Positions 1 through 8,025 of a stretch of 39,278 nt of DNA are shown here, piece after piece (positions within the stretch are counted from its first letter, which is position 1; each line of letters starts with the position of its first letter). Location of the stretch: the NCBI GenBank assembly GCA_946626535.1, contig CAMOUK010000012.1:1-39278 (forward strand), read 5' to 3'. The DNA is from an uncultured Caryophanales bacterium. GTDB lineage: Bacteria > Bacillota_I > Bacilli_A > Acholeplasmatales > Anaeroplasmataceae. Under the pieces are notes generated by a model. It was given only the letters and a program-made list of their open reading frames with translations, did no database searches and was not told the origin of the DNA. Both the position numbers and the translations under genes were made by a program.

Positions 1-16
1 TTTTTCTAACACGCAT
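1..16 (-). CDS. start of a gene running off the left edge
   Basis: On the minus strand an ATG at 16-14 follows an AGAGG-type ribosome binding site (27-32) at 10 bases, and a good promoter lies just upstream. Only five residues (MRVRK) are inside the window, so the product cannot be identified. A palindrome on its own promoter and a basic N-terminus would suit a small autoregulated repressor such as a TetR-family protein, but that is inference only. Confidence 0.5.
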
Positions 17-33
17 ACAATTTAAACCTCTTA

Positions 34-75
34 TTGTAGTATTATACTACAATTTGCAAAAGCAAACAACATTTT
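34..75 (-). promoter_or_regulatory. promoter with -10 box inside a perfect palindrome
   Basis: Minus-strand -35 TTGTTT and -10 TATAAT are separated by 17 bases and sit upstream of the start at 16. The -10 box forms the centre of a perfect 19-base palindrome at 34-52 (9-base arms TTGTAGTAT / ATACTACAA around one T). A repressor bound there would block RNA polymerase directly, the usual layout of negative autoregulation. The palindrome is seen directly; the regulator is not known. Confidence 0.6.
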
Positions 76-149
76 GCATACTAGGCAAAAATTAAAAGCT
101 TTAAAATAATCATATTAAATACAATTATCCTAAAGCTTAATTCTAAATA

Positions 150-1031
150 CTATTCAGGTAATTTCTTGCAAACAGCCATAGCTAATGCGCCTGTTCCAAT
201 ATGGCATGATACAGAAAGTGATAATGGATTACAAATAACTTCCTTGCCAGGGAATCTTTCATTAATCATCTTAACAAATTCCTTAGCATTTGTATCATCA
301 ACACCAGAATACGCAACAGCTAGGTGAACATTATCAGTTCTTCCATCAATTTCCTTTAATGTGTTTTCAATAGTATCAGTACATGCATCAAGCATAATTC
401 TTTTTGCGTTTTCTAATGTTCTATTTAGCATTCTAAACTTATCTAGCTTAAAGCCCTTAATTTGTAAAATAGGCTTAATCTTTAAAACTCCACCAACAGC
501 TGCGGCAGCTGGAGTAATTCTTCCACCCTTCTTTAAATACTTAAGAGTGTCTACCATAATATAAATATCTGATTGGAATTTCATTTCCATTAATTTGTTA
601 TAAATATCTAAAGCACTATAGCCCTTTTGAACCAATTCTAAGGCATCAAGTACTGATTGACGTTGTGTTACAGATATTCTTTGATTATCTACAACATAAA
701 CAATACCTTCATAATTAGCTTTAGCTGCTAAAGCTGCTGCCTCACAAGACTTAGATAAGCCTGAAGACATAGGAATATAAATGATCTTATCATAATCCTT
801 TAAAAGCTCATCCCATACAGATGTAACAAAACCAATAGAAGGCTGAGATGTTGAAACATTAGCTCCTGTAGTTAGCTTTTCATAAAATTGTTCTTGAGTT
901 AAATTAATATCCTCTAAAAATTCAACGTTATCAATTGTAAAAGGCATTGGAATTACTTTAATTCCTAAAGCTTCTCCTTCTTTTTGAGTAATACCACTAT
1001 TACTATCAGTTAAAACAGCTATCTTTTCCAT
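150..1031 (-). CDS. DegV family fatty-acid-binding protein
   Basis: About 293 residues, the usual length of DegV proteins. These bind a long-chain fatty acid; in Firmicutes, FakB-type members present it to the FakA kinase for incorporation into phospholipid. Visible family features are the N-terminal IAVLTDSNSGI strand-loop, the TSQPSIG segment near residue 60, the SSGLSKSCEAAALAA helix near residue 90, and a C-terminal segment with CHIGTGALAMAV. An upstream in-frame ATG at 1040 lies only at the edge of the AAGGAG site, whereas the ATG at 1031 has it at 9 bases, so 1031 is preferred. It is a single gene with its own promoter; no fakA lies nearby. Whether it is a true FakB cannot be told from sequence. 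Confidence 0.9.
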   Translation of the reverse strand: MEKIAVLTDSNSGITQKEGEALGIKVIPMPFTIDNVEFLEDINLTQEQFYEKLTTGANVSTSQPSIGFVTSVWDELLKDYDKIIYIPMSSGLSKSCEAAALAAKANYEGIVYVVDNQRISVTQRQSVLDALELVQKGYSALDIYNKLMEMKFQSDIYIMVDTLKYLKKGGRITPAAAAVGGVLKIKPILQIKGFKLDKFRMLNRTLENAKRIMLDACTDTIENTLKEIDGRTDNVHLAVAYSGVDDTNAKEFVKMINERFPGKEVICNPLSLSVSCHIGTGALAMAVCKKLPE

Positions 1032-1056
1032 AAATTGCATCTCCTTAGCTTTTTAA

Positions 1057-1084
1057 ATTATAGCAAAATTAAATAATATGTCAA
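1057..1084 (-). promoter_or_regulatory. promoter of the degV gene
   Basis: Minus-strand TTGACA (1079-1084), 16-base spacer and TATAAT (1057-1062), about 25 bases upstream of the AAGGAG site. The -35 box lies within an inverted repeat at 1077-1095. Confidence 0.8.
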
Positions 1085-1095
1085 CTGCTGACATA
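1077..1095. promoter_or_regulatory. candidate operator over the degV -35 box
   Basis: Perfect inverted repeat TATGTCA-ACTGC-TGACATA (7-base arms, 5-base centre), covering the degV -35 hexamer. It is not the TnrA/GlnR site, which has a 7-base centre. The binding protein is unknown. Confidence 0.45.
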
Positions 1096-1106
1096 AATAA
1101 TTGATG

Positions 1107-1138
1107 AAAAAAAGCTCTGATAAAACATCATCAGAGCT
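1107..1138 (-). terminator. terminator of the DUF308/GH28 operon
   Basis: Nine-base stem AGCTCTGAT (1113-1121) / ATCAGAGCT (1130-1138) with an 8-base loop, followed on the minus strand by a run of T (1107-1112). It starts within a few bases of the stop codon at 1144. Confidence 0.9.
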
Positions 1139-1143
1139 AATTA

Positions 1144-2445
1144 TTATCTTAAAACTATATTACAATTGATGAATTGAAATTCCTCATCAATTGTATTACT
1201 TGTACTATTTTTAGTTTCAAATTCTGAGAATTTTAAATATTCTGCGTTCTTACAATATAGATAGGTAAAGCCAGAATTAACTATAGGTCCTATATAACAA
1301 GGTCTTAAATCGTGGAAGTCCTTCTTATAATTTGTTTTTTCAACTAGCTCTAAATTAATGCTATCAAACATAAGATGGTGAATATTATGGTCTTCACCAT
1401 AAATTAAAATACCATTTTCAGATTTCATCTTAACATTTTGGAATTCACAACGGCTAATTGAACCTATATTAGTATTTTTATTTCTTCTAACAGCTGTAAT
1501 GGCGATACCTTCACCCTTACCCCACCAATATAAATCCTCAAATCTCTTTGTTTCAATATAGATATTTTCAAATATGCAATGGGTAATATTTCCCTCATCT
1601 CTAAGCTGTAAAGAAATACCTCTATTAGAATCTAAAATATTACAGTCATGAACGTAAACCTTATTAAAATCGCTACATGTTTCAGTACCAATTTTAATAG
1701 CCGCAGAGGTTGATGAAAGTGTACAGTTAAATATCTCTACACATTCACATATGCCATATTTTTTAAAGGCCTCAGTAGTCTTTAAAACTATACAGTCATC
1801 AGCAGATGAAATATTACAATTTTTAATGATAACATTCTTACAATGATCTGGGTCAATACCATCTGAATTAGCTAAAATTCTATTATTATTAATTGTTATA
1901 CCATCAATTGAAACACCATCACAGCCAACAAGGTGAACAGTCCAAAAGGCACTTCTTTGTAATGTTACCTTATTTAATAAAACATCGCTACAATTTTCAA
2001 CAAATATTAAAGGCACTCTAGGATAAAAATAACCATCTATATGATGCTCATTTTGCTTACCATAAAATATTTCTTCATTGCCATCTATAACGCCTTCACC
2101 AATTATTCTAATATGCTTCTTCCCTTTTGCATAAATAAAAAATAAGCTAGGCTCTCCATTATAGCTACAATCCTCATATGTAGGCTTATCTAGAGGCTTA
2201 ACATCAGCTACATTATTTTTACTACAATACTTTAGTTCATCAGTCATCATTAGCTTAGAGCCCTCCTCTAAGCATAATGTCGTGTTATCAAGTAATTCAA
2301 TCATGCCAGAGCGGTAAACCCTATTCGTACTAAAAACAACAGTTCCCTTATTCAAATGTGCCTTTTCAATAGCACGTCTTATTGCTAAAGTGTCATCATT
2401 TACACCATCAGCAAAAGCGCCGAAGTCAATTGGATTGTAATTCAT
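1144..2445 (-). CDS. GH28-like (polygalacturonase-type) glycosidase
   Basis: 433 residues of right-handed parallel beta-helix in the pectinase/GH28 fold. It opens with the DFGAFADGVNDDTLAI segment that marks this family (residues 7-22) and keeps NSDGID (residues 193-198) and ADDCIVLK (215-222), which carry the three catalytic Asp. The next two family motifs are altered: where GHG is expected there is STSAAIKIG (about 244-252), and RIK is replaced by RGISLQLR (about 275-282). There is no signal peptide, so it should act in the cytoplasm on imported oligosaccharides. It abuts the DUF308 gene (stop then ATG, AAGGAG six bases away), so the two are one operon. GH28 hydrolysis of a uronic-acid or rhamnogalacturonan-like oligomer is likely; the substrate is unknown. 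Confidence 0.85.
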   Translation of the reverse strand: MNYNPIDFGAFADGVNDDTLAIRRAIEKAHLNKGTVVFSTNRVYRSGMIELLDNTTLCLEEGSKLMMTDELKYCSKNNVADVKPLDKPTYEDCSYNGEPSLFFIYAKGKKHIRIIGEGVIDGNEEIFYGKQNEHHIDGYFYPRVPLIFVENCSDVLLNKVTLQRSAFWTVHLVGCDGVSIDGITINNNRILANSDGIDPDHCKNVIIKNCNISSADDCIVLKTTEAFKKYGICECVEIFNCTLSSTSAAIKIGTETCSDFNKVYVHDCNILDSNRGISLQLRDEGNITHCIFENIYIETKRFEDLYWWGKGEGIAITAVRRNKNTNIGSISRCEFQNVKMKSENGILIYGEDHNIHHLMFDSINLELVEKTNYKKDFHDLRPCYIGPIVNSGFTYLYCKNAEYLKFSEFETKNSTSNTIDEEFQFINCNIVLR

Positions 2446-3018
2446 TTATAGCTCCTTATATTCAATATCGATTATATCTCCATGGTCTTCCTTTTTAGTA
2501 GGACCACTAGTACCACCATCATTTTTAACACTTAATAAATTATAAACAACTCCTAAAACACCAAAAAATAGGATAACACCACCAAATACCTTAACGCCAA
2601 TATTTAGGACATCGCCTGTAGCTGTAGGAACAAAAAATAAAACTAAGGCAATTAAAAAATAAGGTATTTCTTTAATAATTTGTTTTTTCTTATCCTTTAA
2701 AATAATTATTCTTAAAATTGGTTCAAATATTAAATATACACCAAGAATAATAGCTAAAGCTAAATAGTGATTAAATATAATAACAAAACCTAAAATAACA
2801 GGAATTAGATACATTACTGCAAGGCTATATAATCTTTCATTAGTTCTTGCTAAAGCAAAAAAGTAAATACATGGAATAATATTTATAGCGATAACTATAA
2901 TACCGACAGCGTTAAAAACAAAATTAACTAGATCAGCTGAAGGCAATACTAAAAATAAAAGGCCAATCACTATACATATTACAGATGTAAATAAACTCTT
3001 AATAATAAAATCTTTCAT
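2446..3018 (-). CDS. DUF308/HdeD-like membrane protein
   Basis: About 190 residues with some six hydrophobic segments arranged in pairs, followed by a short charged tail (roughly residues 165-190, rich in Lys, Asp and Glu) predicted to be cytosolic. The pattern fits the DUF308 (HdeD-like) family, whose molecular role is not established; some members are linked to acid or envelope stress. A GTG nine bases upstream is also open, but the ATG at 3018 has the GGGTG-type ribosome site at the right distance. It is the first gene of an operon with the GH28-like enzyme; the two have no obvious functional link. Confidence 0.75.
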   Translation of the reverse strand: MKDFIIKSLFTSVICIVIGLLFLVLPSADLVNFVFNAVGIIVIAINIIPCIYFFALARTNERLYSLAVMYLIPVILGFVIIFNHYLALAIILGVYLIFEPILRIIILKDKKKQIIKEIPYFLIALVLFFVPTATGDVLNIGVKVFGGVILFFGVLGVVYNLLSVKNDGGTSGPTKKEDHGDIIDIEYKEL

Positions 3019-3036
3019 ATATCTCACCCATGTTTT

Positions 3037-3065
3037 ATTATAAAATAATAAAAAGTGATTAGCAA
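3037..3065 (-). promoter_or_regulatory. promoter of the DUF308/GH28 operon
   Basis: Minus-strand TTGCTA (3060-3065), 17-base spacer, TATAAT (3037-3042). The -35 box overlaps the last codons of the upstream small gene. Confidence 0.65.
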
Positions 3066-3331
3066 TTGCTAACCTCTTCTAATTCAACAATTTTAACGAC
3101 ATTAGTTAAAATATCAATAAAAGTAATTGTGAAGCTCTCATTATATTTATTAACTAATGAAGAGATGCATAAAAATCTATCATAGATACCATCTATGGTA
3201 GCCTTAATATTATTAAATCTTCTTCTTTTAGCTGACAAATCGACATGAATAACATTAGTTTTTGCATATAAAGCCTCTAGCTTATTTTTCAAATCGACAA
3301 AATCAGCATTTCCTATACTTTTTCTTTCCAT
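3059..3331 (-). CDS. small protein of unknown function
   Basis: 90 residues, not recognised. It is soluble, mixed charged/hydrophobic, with a basic cluster (SAKRRRFNN, about residue 38) and a C-terminal acidic end. No transmembrane segment, metal-binding or nucleotide motif is visible, and its two Cys are far apart. The start is set at the ATG at 3331 because the GTG at 3340 forms part of the AGGGGTG ribosome site. It has its own promoter and sits between the EAL protein and the DUF308 gene, all on the minus strand. A real gene is likely because of the clean start region and full-length open frame. Confidence 0.6.
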   Translation of the reverse strand: MERKSIGNADFVDLKNKLEALYAKTNVIHVDLSAKRRRFNNIKATIDGIYDRFLCISSLVNKYNESFTITFIDILTNVVKIVELEEVSNC

Positions 3332-3353
3332 GAATAGCACCCCTATTATTTAT

Positions 3354-3383
3354 ATTATACACCTATTTTAAAAAAATGTGTAA
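3354..3383 (-). promoter_or_regulatory. promoter of the small gene at 3059-3331
   Basis: Minus-strand TATAAT at 3354-3359 with a weak TTACAC -35 (3378-3383) at 18 bases; the -10 is 13 bases upstream of the ribosome site. Confidence 0.5.
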
Positions 3384-3423
3384 TAAAAAAAACAAAAATT
3401 ATCGCTAATTTTATCTTTTTTAA

Positions 3424-3451
3424 AAACAAAAAGGAGTTTTGAACTCCTTTT
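3424..3451 (-). terminator. terminator of the GGDEF/EAL gene
   Basis: Ten-base stem AAAAGGAGTT (3429-3438) / AACTCCTTTT (3442-3451) with a 3-base loop overlapping the stop codon, followed on the minus strand by T-rich sequence. Confidence 0.85.
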
Positions 3452-5678
3452 ATAATTGTCTAGATGATAATTCGTATTTTCCTTCTTTAATTGCCTTTAA
3501 TAGCTCATCTCTAGTTATAGGTCTACCAAATAGATAACCCTGAAGTCTTACACAACCAGCATCCTTTAAGAAATTAGCCTGTTCTTTTGTTTCTACACCC
3601 TCAGTTAAAGACTTCATACCTAAGCTATCAGCAAGTCTAATTACACAATCGATAATATCTTTTGCTCTTTGATTTGTATTAAAGTTAGATAAGAACTTCA
3701 TATCAATCTTTAAAACATCAAAATTATAATCCTTTAAAACATTTAATGATGAATAGCCAGAACCAAAATCATCAAGCCATATTGCAAAGCCATCAGCTTC
3801 AAATCTCTTAATAGCCTTATCTAGGAAGCCTTGCTCATCATTTAATGCACTTTCAGTTATTTCAACATGAACATATTCCTTTGGAATCTTATATTTTTCT
3901 ACAAGTCCCTCAAATACCTCTACCGCATCCATCAACTCAAAATCAAGTCTTGAGAAGTTTATAGATACAGGTACTGCAGGTTGATTATAATCAAATGCGT
4001 TTCTTAAATCCTTACAAACAATTTCAAATATAGCCTTATCAAGCTTATGAATTTGTCTACTTTCCTCTAATACTGGAATAAAATCACCAGGTGATAAGAA
4101 GCCATATACCGGATCAATCCAACGAGCTAATGCCTCACATCCACAAAGCTTATTATTATTTGACCAAACAACTGGCTGATAATATGCTTTAATCCAGCCT
4201 TCTTCTACAGCCTTATCGATATTATTTACAACATATTGTCTCTTATGGAATAATTCATCCATCTTAGTATCATATTCTAAGTAGAATTTACCATATTTAT
4301 TTTTAATTCTTCCAGAGGCATATCTTGCCTTATCAATTTCTGATCTAACCTCCACATCACGTTCAACAGGTATATAGCCACCAACTTTAATATCCATAAA
4401 GATATGTGTAATATTTTTTAAAGCATCTCTTGAGGCTTTAACCTTATCCATCATAGATGATTGTTCTGTAAACATTACAAAGTGGTCGTCACCTTGTCTA
4501 CCTATAATATCGCCTTCAAATATTTCAGCAAGTCTTTTGCCAAAATTCTTTAAAAAGACATTTCCTTCAGCAAATCCACTTTGAGAATTAAGTGTTTTAA
4601 AGTTTTCAATATTCATAAATAAGAAAATCTTATCGTGAATATCATTTTCTAAGTCTAATAAATAATTAGTAGTAAGTCTAACAAATTCACCATAGCTATA
4701 TAAGCCAGTTAAGCCATCATATTTAGCAATTCTTTCAAGTTTTTCCTGATTTGTAGCCTCAGCTATACGCTGCTGGTAAATTGAAATAGTAATCATAGAA
4801 AGTGAAATAACAAAGGTAATATAATTAACCTTTTCACCATCTGGGAACAATCTAACATTTGGTTGACCAGAAACTAAATAATAGAAGCTTAAAAATACAG
4901 TTATAAGTGTAACAAGTGAAATATATGGCTTCCAAATAAGAAGACAAGCAACATATATAACCATTGTTAAGAAGCATATAATTGATTTAACATCAGCATA
5001 GCTACTAGTTGACTCATAGTAGGCAGGTAGACCATTTACCCAATTTCCAAAGAAATCAGAATATGATACATAAATGCCAAATACTAAACACATTATTGAG
5101 AAGAAAACAACTAAGAATACTGATATAATTATCGAATTATCATTATGCTTATTTTTATAAATATTATGAATAATTGAAGTTATACCAACAAAGAGTGCTG
5201 ACAAGCTTAAAATAAGTATACAAATAGATGTAACAATTGAAATACTATTAGCGAAGCTGAATTTCTTTAAAGAACCATACATTACTAAAAAATAAATAGA
5301 GTAAACAATTAATACAATCGCAGTAGTATTACATAAAATATTTCCTGCCTTAGTTGGTTTATGCTTATCTTTCAAATAAAAAATAGAAAATACAAGCATA
5401 GCAAAACCTGCTATCATAAATAGCCAGAAGGTACCTGTTCTATTGTACATTGATAAGAACCAGTTAAAATCAGGTTTTAAAGCATCTTTTCCAATAACAT
5501 ACTTAGTAGTATTTCTAGCAACTAACCATATCTCTAGAATAACAATTACCGCAGACATGTAGATAGTACTACGCATGTTAGCTTCATTGAAATACTTTTT
5601 AACGTACTTAGAGTTCTTTCTAAAGCCAAATAAATCTAAAAATAGATTCTTCATTGATATTAAAATTGACTTGCCCAT
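3450..5678 (-). CDS. membrane GGDEF-EAL protein, likely c-di-GMP phosphodiesterase
   Basis: 742 residues: an N-terminal membrane part with about seven or eight hydrophobic helices (residues 38-300), a GGDEF domain (about 310-470) and an EAL domain (about 480-740). The GGDEF signature reads GDDHF (396-400), with the second Gly and the catalytic Glu replaced, so cyclase activity is unlikely; such domains often bind GTP and regulate the EAL partner. The EAL domain keeps its metal and catalytic positions: E515 in CEALARW, N574, E606 in EITES, D636-D637 in DDFGSGYS, K657, E693 in EGVE and Q713. It should therefore hydrolyse c-di-GMP to pGpG at the membrane in response to an unknown signal. GGAGG lies 7 bases before the ATG. 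Single-gene unit with its own promoter and terminator. Confidence 0.93.
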   Translation of the reverse strand: MGKSILISMKNLFLDLFGFRKNSKYVKKYFNEANMRSTIYMSAVIVILEIWLVARNTTKYVIGKDALKPDFNWFLSMYNRTGTFWLFMIAGFAMLVFSIFYLKDKHKPTKAGNILCNTTAIVLIVYSIYFLVMYGSLKKFSFANSISIVTSICILILSLSALFVGITSIIHNIYKNKHNDNSIIISVFLVVFFSIMCLVFGIYVSYSDFFGNWVNGLPAYYESTSSYADVKSIICFLTMVIYVACLLIWKPYISLVTLITVFLSFYYLVSGQPNVRLFPDGEKVNYITFVISLSMITISIYQQRIAEATNQEKLERIAKYDGLTGLYSYGEFVRLTTNYLLDLENDIHDKIFLFMNIENFKTLNSQSGFAEGNVFLKNFGKRLAEIFEGDIIGRQGDDHFVMFTEQSSMMDKVKASRDALKNITHIFMDIKVGGYIPVERDVEVRSEIDKARYASGRIKNKYGKFYLEYDTKMDELFHKRQYVVNNIDKAVEEGWIKAYYQPVVWSNNNKLCGCEALARWIDPVYGFLSPGDFIPVLEESRQIHKLDKAIFEIVCKDLRNAFDYNQPAVPVSINFSRLDFELMDAVEVFEGLVEKYKIPKEYVHVEITESALNDEQGFLDKAIKRFEADGFAIWLDDFGSGYSSLNVLKDYNFDVLKIDMKFLSNFNTNQRAKDIIDCVIRLADSLGMKSLTEGVETKEQANFLKDAGCVRLQGYLFGRPITRDELLKAIKEGKYELSSRQL

Positions 5679-5709
5679 AGTGTGGCCTCCAAAAAGTTTT
5701 CTTTATACT

Positions 5710-5738
5710 ATTATAGAATATAATAGAATATTTTTCAA
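5710..5738 (-). promoter_or_regulatory. promoter of the GGDEF/EAL gene
   Basis: Minus-strand TTGAAA (5733-5738), 17-base spacer, TATAAT (5710-5715). It starts immediately after the terminator of the upstream operon. Confidence 0.8.
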
Positions 5739-5740
5739 AT

Positions 5741-5766
5741 TAAAAGCTCTCATTATTCTGAGAGCT
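5741..5766 (-). terminator. terminator of the malY/DUF3737 operon
   Basis: Eight-base stem AGCTCTCA (5745-5752) / TGAGAGCT (5759-5766) with a 6-base loop that contains the stop codon of the last gene; a short T run follows on the minus strand. Confidence 0.75.
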
Positions 5767-6856
5767 TATCGTATTCGCCAAACTCACATCCGACATTTTT
5801 ACATTCAATATCTTCAATAAGTTTATTCTTTCTATAAAGTTTTACATTACCGAAGCCATTTCCACCATTATATAGCTTATTATGAAGCTTTTTACCATTA
5901 GGTGCTTCATAATTAACAAATAGCATATCAGCTAAATAACAATAGATATTTGTCTCCATTACAACATTGCCTTTTCTTCTTTGCCAAACATACCAGTGTA
6001 GCTTATCACCTTCTATTTGACAATTAAATTTAGTTTTTACTCTTGTCCAGAATTTAGAAAAATTAAATTCATATTCTTTACCCTCTAAATAAAAAGCACT
6101 TAAAAGCTTTTTATTAAAAGGAATAAAATATACCTTTGGTCTTCCACCGCCAATATCAAAGACTGAATTTTCTAATTTTTTATGCGAAATATTAGAGTAT
6201 AAATTATTTGATGATAGCCATACCCAAGGTGAAGTAAAATCACTACCCCAGTTCTTATCAGCATAGCCATATGAAGTTTCCTTTTTAACATCATATCTAA
6301 TACCATTTAAAATAACATAACCATCAAAATATGATTTCATTCCTTCAGCATGCCAATACATTTGGAAGGCTTTTAAGAATCTAAATATGCCTGATGTACC
6401 ATATCCTACATTATAGGCAATATCCTTTTTAATATTTAGATTCCATTCCATAGATCCATCATCACACATATATTCCTTATGACTTGCTGAATCTTTAACC
6501 TCTACTTTACCTTTTATTAAGCTATCAGATGCAAAGAAATCTTCATGTTCAAGCTTATATGGATATTTAGTAATCTTAACATCTCTAATTTTATAAAACT
6601 TATGAAGCTGAACCTTATTCTTACCCCAAGCTCCACATTTAACCATAACGTAGCTTGGCTTATCACCTAATCTACCATAGCCAATCTTATCTGGTGATAC
6701 CTTAGGATTAACTATAAAATATTCAACAAAAAAAGGTTGCTCGGTGCCATCAGGAGCTATTCCTGTAAAGGAATGCCACCACCAATCATAGCCTTTCTTT
6801 TTAAATTTACCGTTTAACATAAATGAATTTTTCTTCAAATTATGCTTATTAAACAC
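5753..6856 (-). CDS. tocopherol-cyclase-like (lipocalin-like fold) protein
   Basis: 367 residues, very rich in aromatic residues (WWWHSF near residue 25, WGSDFTSPWVWL near 210), with the repeated strand pattern of the tocopherol cyclase-like family (PF14249). In plants this fold cyclises quinols to tocopherol; the many bacterial members in anaerobic Firmicutes have no assigned reaction, and tocopherol synthesis is not expected here. No signal peptide or membrane segment is seen. The start is uncertain: the longest frame begins with GTG two bases after the stop of the malY-like gene, and an ATG 12 codons later (6820) begins the conserved part. Last gene of a four-gene operon. A small hydrophobic ligand or enzyme substrate is plausible but unproven. 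Confidence 0.75.
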   Translation of the reverse strand: MFNKHNLKKNSFMLNGKFKKKGYDWWWHSFTGIAPDGTEQPFFVEYFIVNPKVSPDKIGYGRLGDKPSYVMVKCGAWGKNKVQLHKFYKIRDVKITKYPYKLEHEDFFASDSLIKGKVEVKDSASHKEYMCDDGSMEWNLNIKKDIAYNVGYGTSGIFRFLKAFQMYWHAEGMKSYFDGYVILNGIRYDVKKETSYGYADKNWGSDFTSPWVWLSSNNLYSNISHKKLENSVFDIGGGRPKVYFIPFNKKLLSAFYLEGKEYEFNFSKFWTRVKTKFNCQIEGDKLHWYVWQRRKGNVVMETNIYCYLADMLFVNYEAPNGKKLHNKLYNGGNGFGNVKLYRKNKLIEDIECKNVGCEFGEYDKLSE

Positions 6857-6858
6857 TT

Positions 6859-8025
6859 CTATTCACTCTTTTCTTTAAATAAACTAATACCCTTTTTAAA
6901 TCTTTCTAAGCCCTCTAAAACAATTTTTTTAGTTGTGGCAACATTCATTCTAATAAAGCCCTCTCCTGACTTACCATATGCACTACCGCTAGATACATAT
7001 AGTCCAGTTTCTTCTCTAATGAAATTAGCTAAGGCTTTATCATCTTTTGTAATTTTATTACAATCAATCCAAATTAAATAGGTTGCATCTGCTTTAATAA
7101 CCTTTAATTCTTCTATGTTTTTGCTGATATAATCTTCAACTATCTTTCTATTATTAAAAACATATTCATTCATTTCATTAAGCCAATCTCTACATTTAAA
7201 GGCAACTTCAGGTGTTATTACCGCAAGTGTATTTCCCTCTGCACATTCATCTGTGTTAAGTCCACGCTCAACTATTCTTTTTAATTTCTTATTTTTAATA
7301 ACTACGGCAGATGTCTGAATTCCTGCTAAATTAAAACATTTAGTTGGGGCAATACAGGTTACTGTAATATCTAAATTAGTATCTGATACGCTCGCAAAAG
7401 GAATATATTCTAAGCCTGGTCTTACAATATCGCAATGTATTTCATCTGAAATAACATTAACATTATATTTTTTACATAAATTACCAACCTTAATTAATTC
7501 ATCTTTGTTCCAAATCTTACCAACAGGATTATGAGGATTACAGAAGATTAATAATGTAGTTTTTTCTTCTTTTAGTTTTTCTTCTAAATCTAAAAAATTA
7601 ATTTCATAACTGCCATTATCATATACTAAAGGGCATTCTAAAACATGCCTTTTATTATTTAAAATAGAATTATAAAAAATATTATAAACAGGAGTAAGTA
7701 TTAAAACATTATCTCCTACACTTGTTAATCTTCTTACGGCAGATGAAATAGTTGGGACAACACCAGTTGAAAAGAATATCCAATCCTTTTCCATTTTAAA
7801 ATTATGATATTTTTCCCACCAATTAATATAGGCATCATAAAAAGAATCAGGTATATCATTATATCCATAAATACCAGATTCTAATCTTTTTATGAATTCA
7901 TTAGTAATTTCTGGAGCTGTCTTAAAATCCATATCAGCTACCCACATAGGTAGCTCAGATTCTTTAACATTCCATTTTAATGAATTAGTATTTCTTCTTT
8001 TAGGCTCTAAATCAAAATTATACAT
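6859..8025 (-). CDS. MalY/PatB family PLP-dependent C-S lyase
   Basis: 388 residues, normal length for class I/II fold-type I aminotransferase-like enzymes of the MalY/PatB group, which mostly cleave cystathionine or cysteine to pyruvate, ammonia and a thiol or sulfide. Visible are the N-terminal LPMWVADMDFKT motif typical of this subgroup (about residue 25), HNPVGKIW (about 165), the cofactor-binding ISDEIH Asp (about 190) and the PLP lysine in APTKCFNLAG (about residue 228), plus the Arg of FIRMN near the C-terminus. Its ATG overlaps the stop of the DUF3737 gene by one base (TAATG), indicating translational coupling. This family could also act as an aminotransferase; cystathionine beta-lyase is the best guess. 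Confidence 0.9.
   Translation of the reverse strand: MYNFDLEPKRRNTNSLKWNVKESELPMWVADMDFKTAPEITNEFIKRLESGIYGYNDIPDSFYDAYINWWEKYHNFKMEKDWIFFSTGVVPTISSAVRRLTSVGDNVLILTPVYNIFYNSILNNKRHVLECPLVYDNGSYEINFLDLEEKLKEEKTTLLIFCNPHNPVGKIWNKDELIKVGNLCKKYNVNVISDEIHCDIVRPGLEYIPFASVSDTNLDITVTCIAPTKCFNLAGIQTSAVVIKNKKLKRIVERGLNTDECAEGNTLAVITPEVAFKCRDWLNEMNEYVFNNRKIVEDYISKNIEELKVIKADATYLIWIDCNKITKDDKALANFIREETGLYVSSGSAYGKSGEGFIRMNVATTKKIVLEGLERFKKGISLFKEKSE

Noticed and set aside
96..138. Possible terminator after degV (AAGCTTTA / TAAAGCTT)
   Set aside because: The 27-base loop and the lack of a clean T run make it unconvincing.
361..564. Plus-strand open frame within the degV gene
   Set aside because: It lies wholly antisense to a well-supported gene, has no ribosome site and low-complexity residues. 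The other antisense frames (for example at 5575, 6842, 8569, 10188, 11532, 16136, 29823, 30098, 31923, 39062) were dropped for the same reasons.
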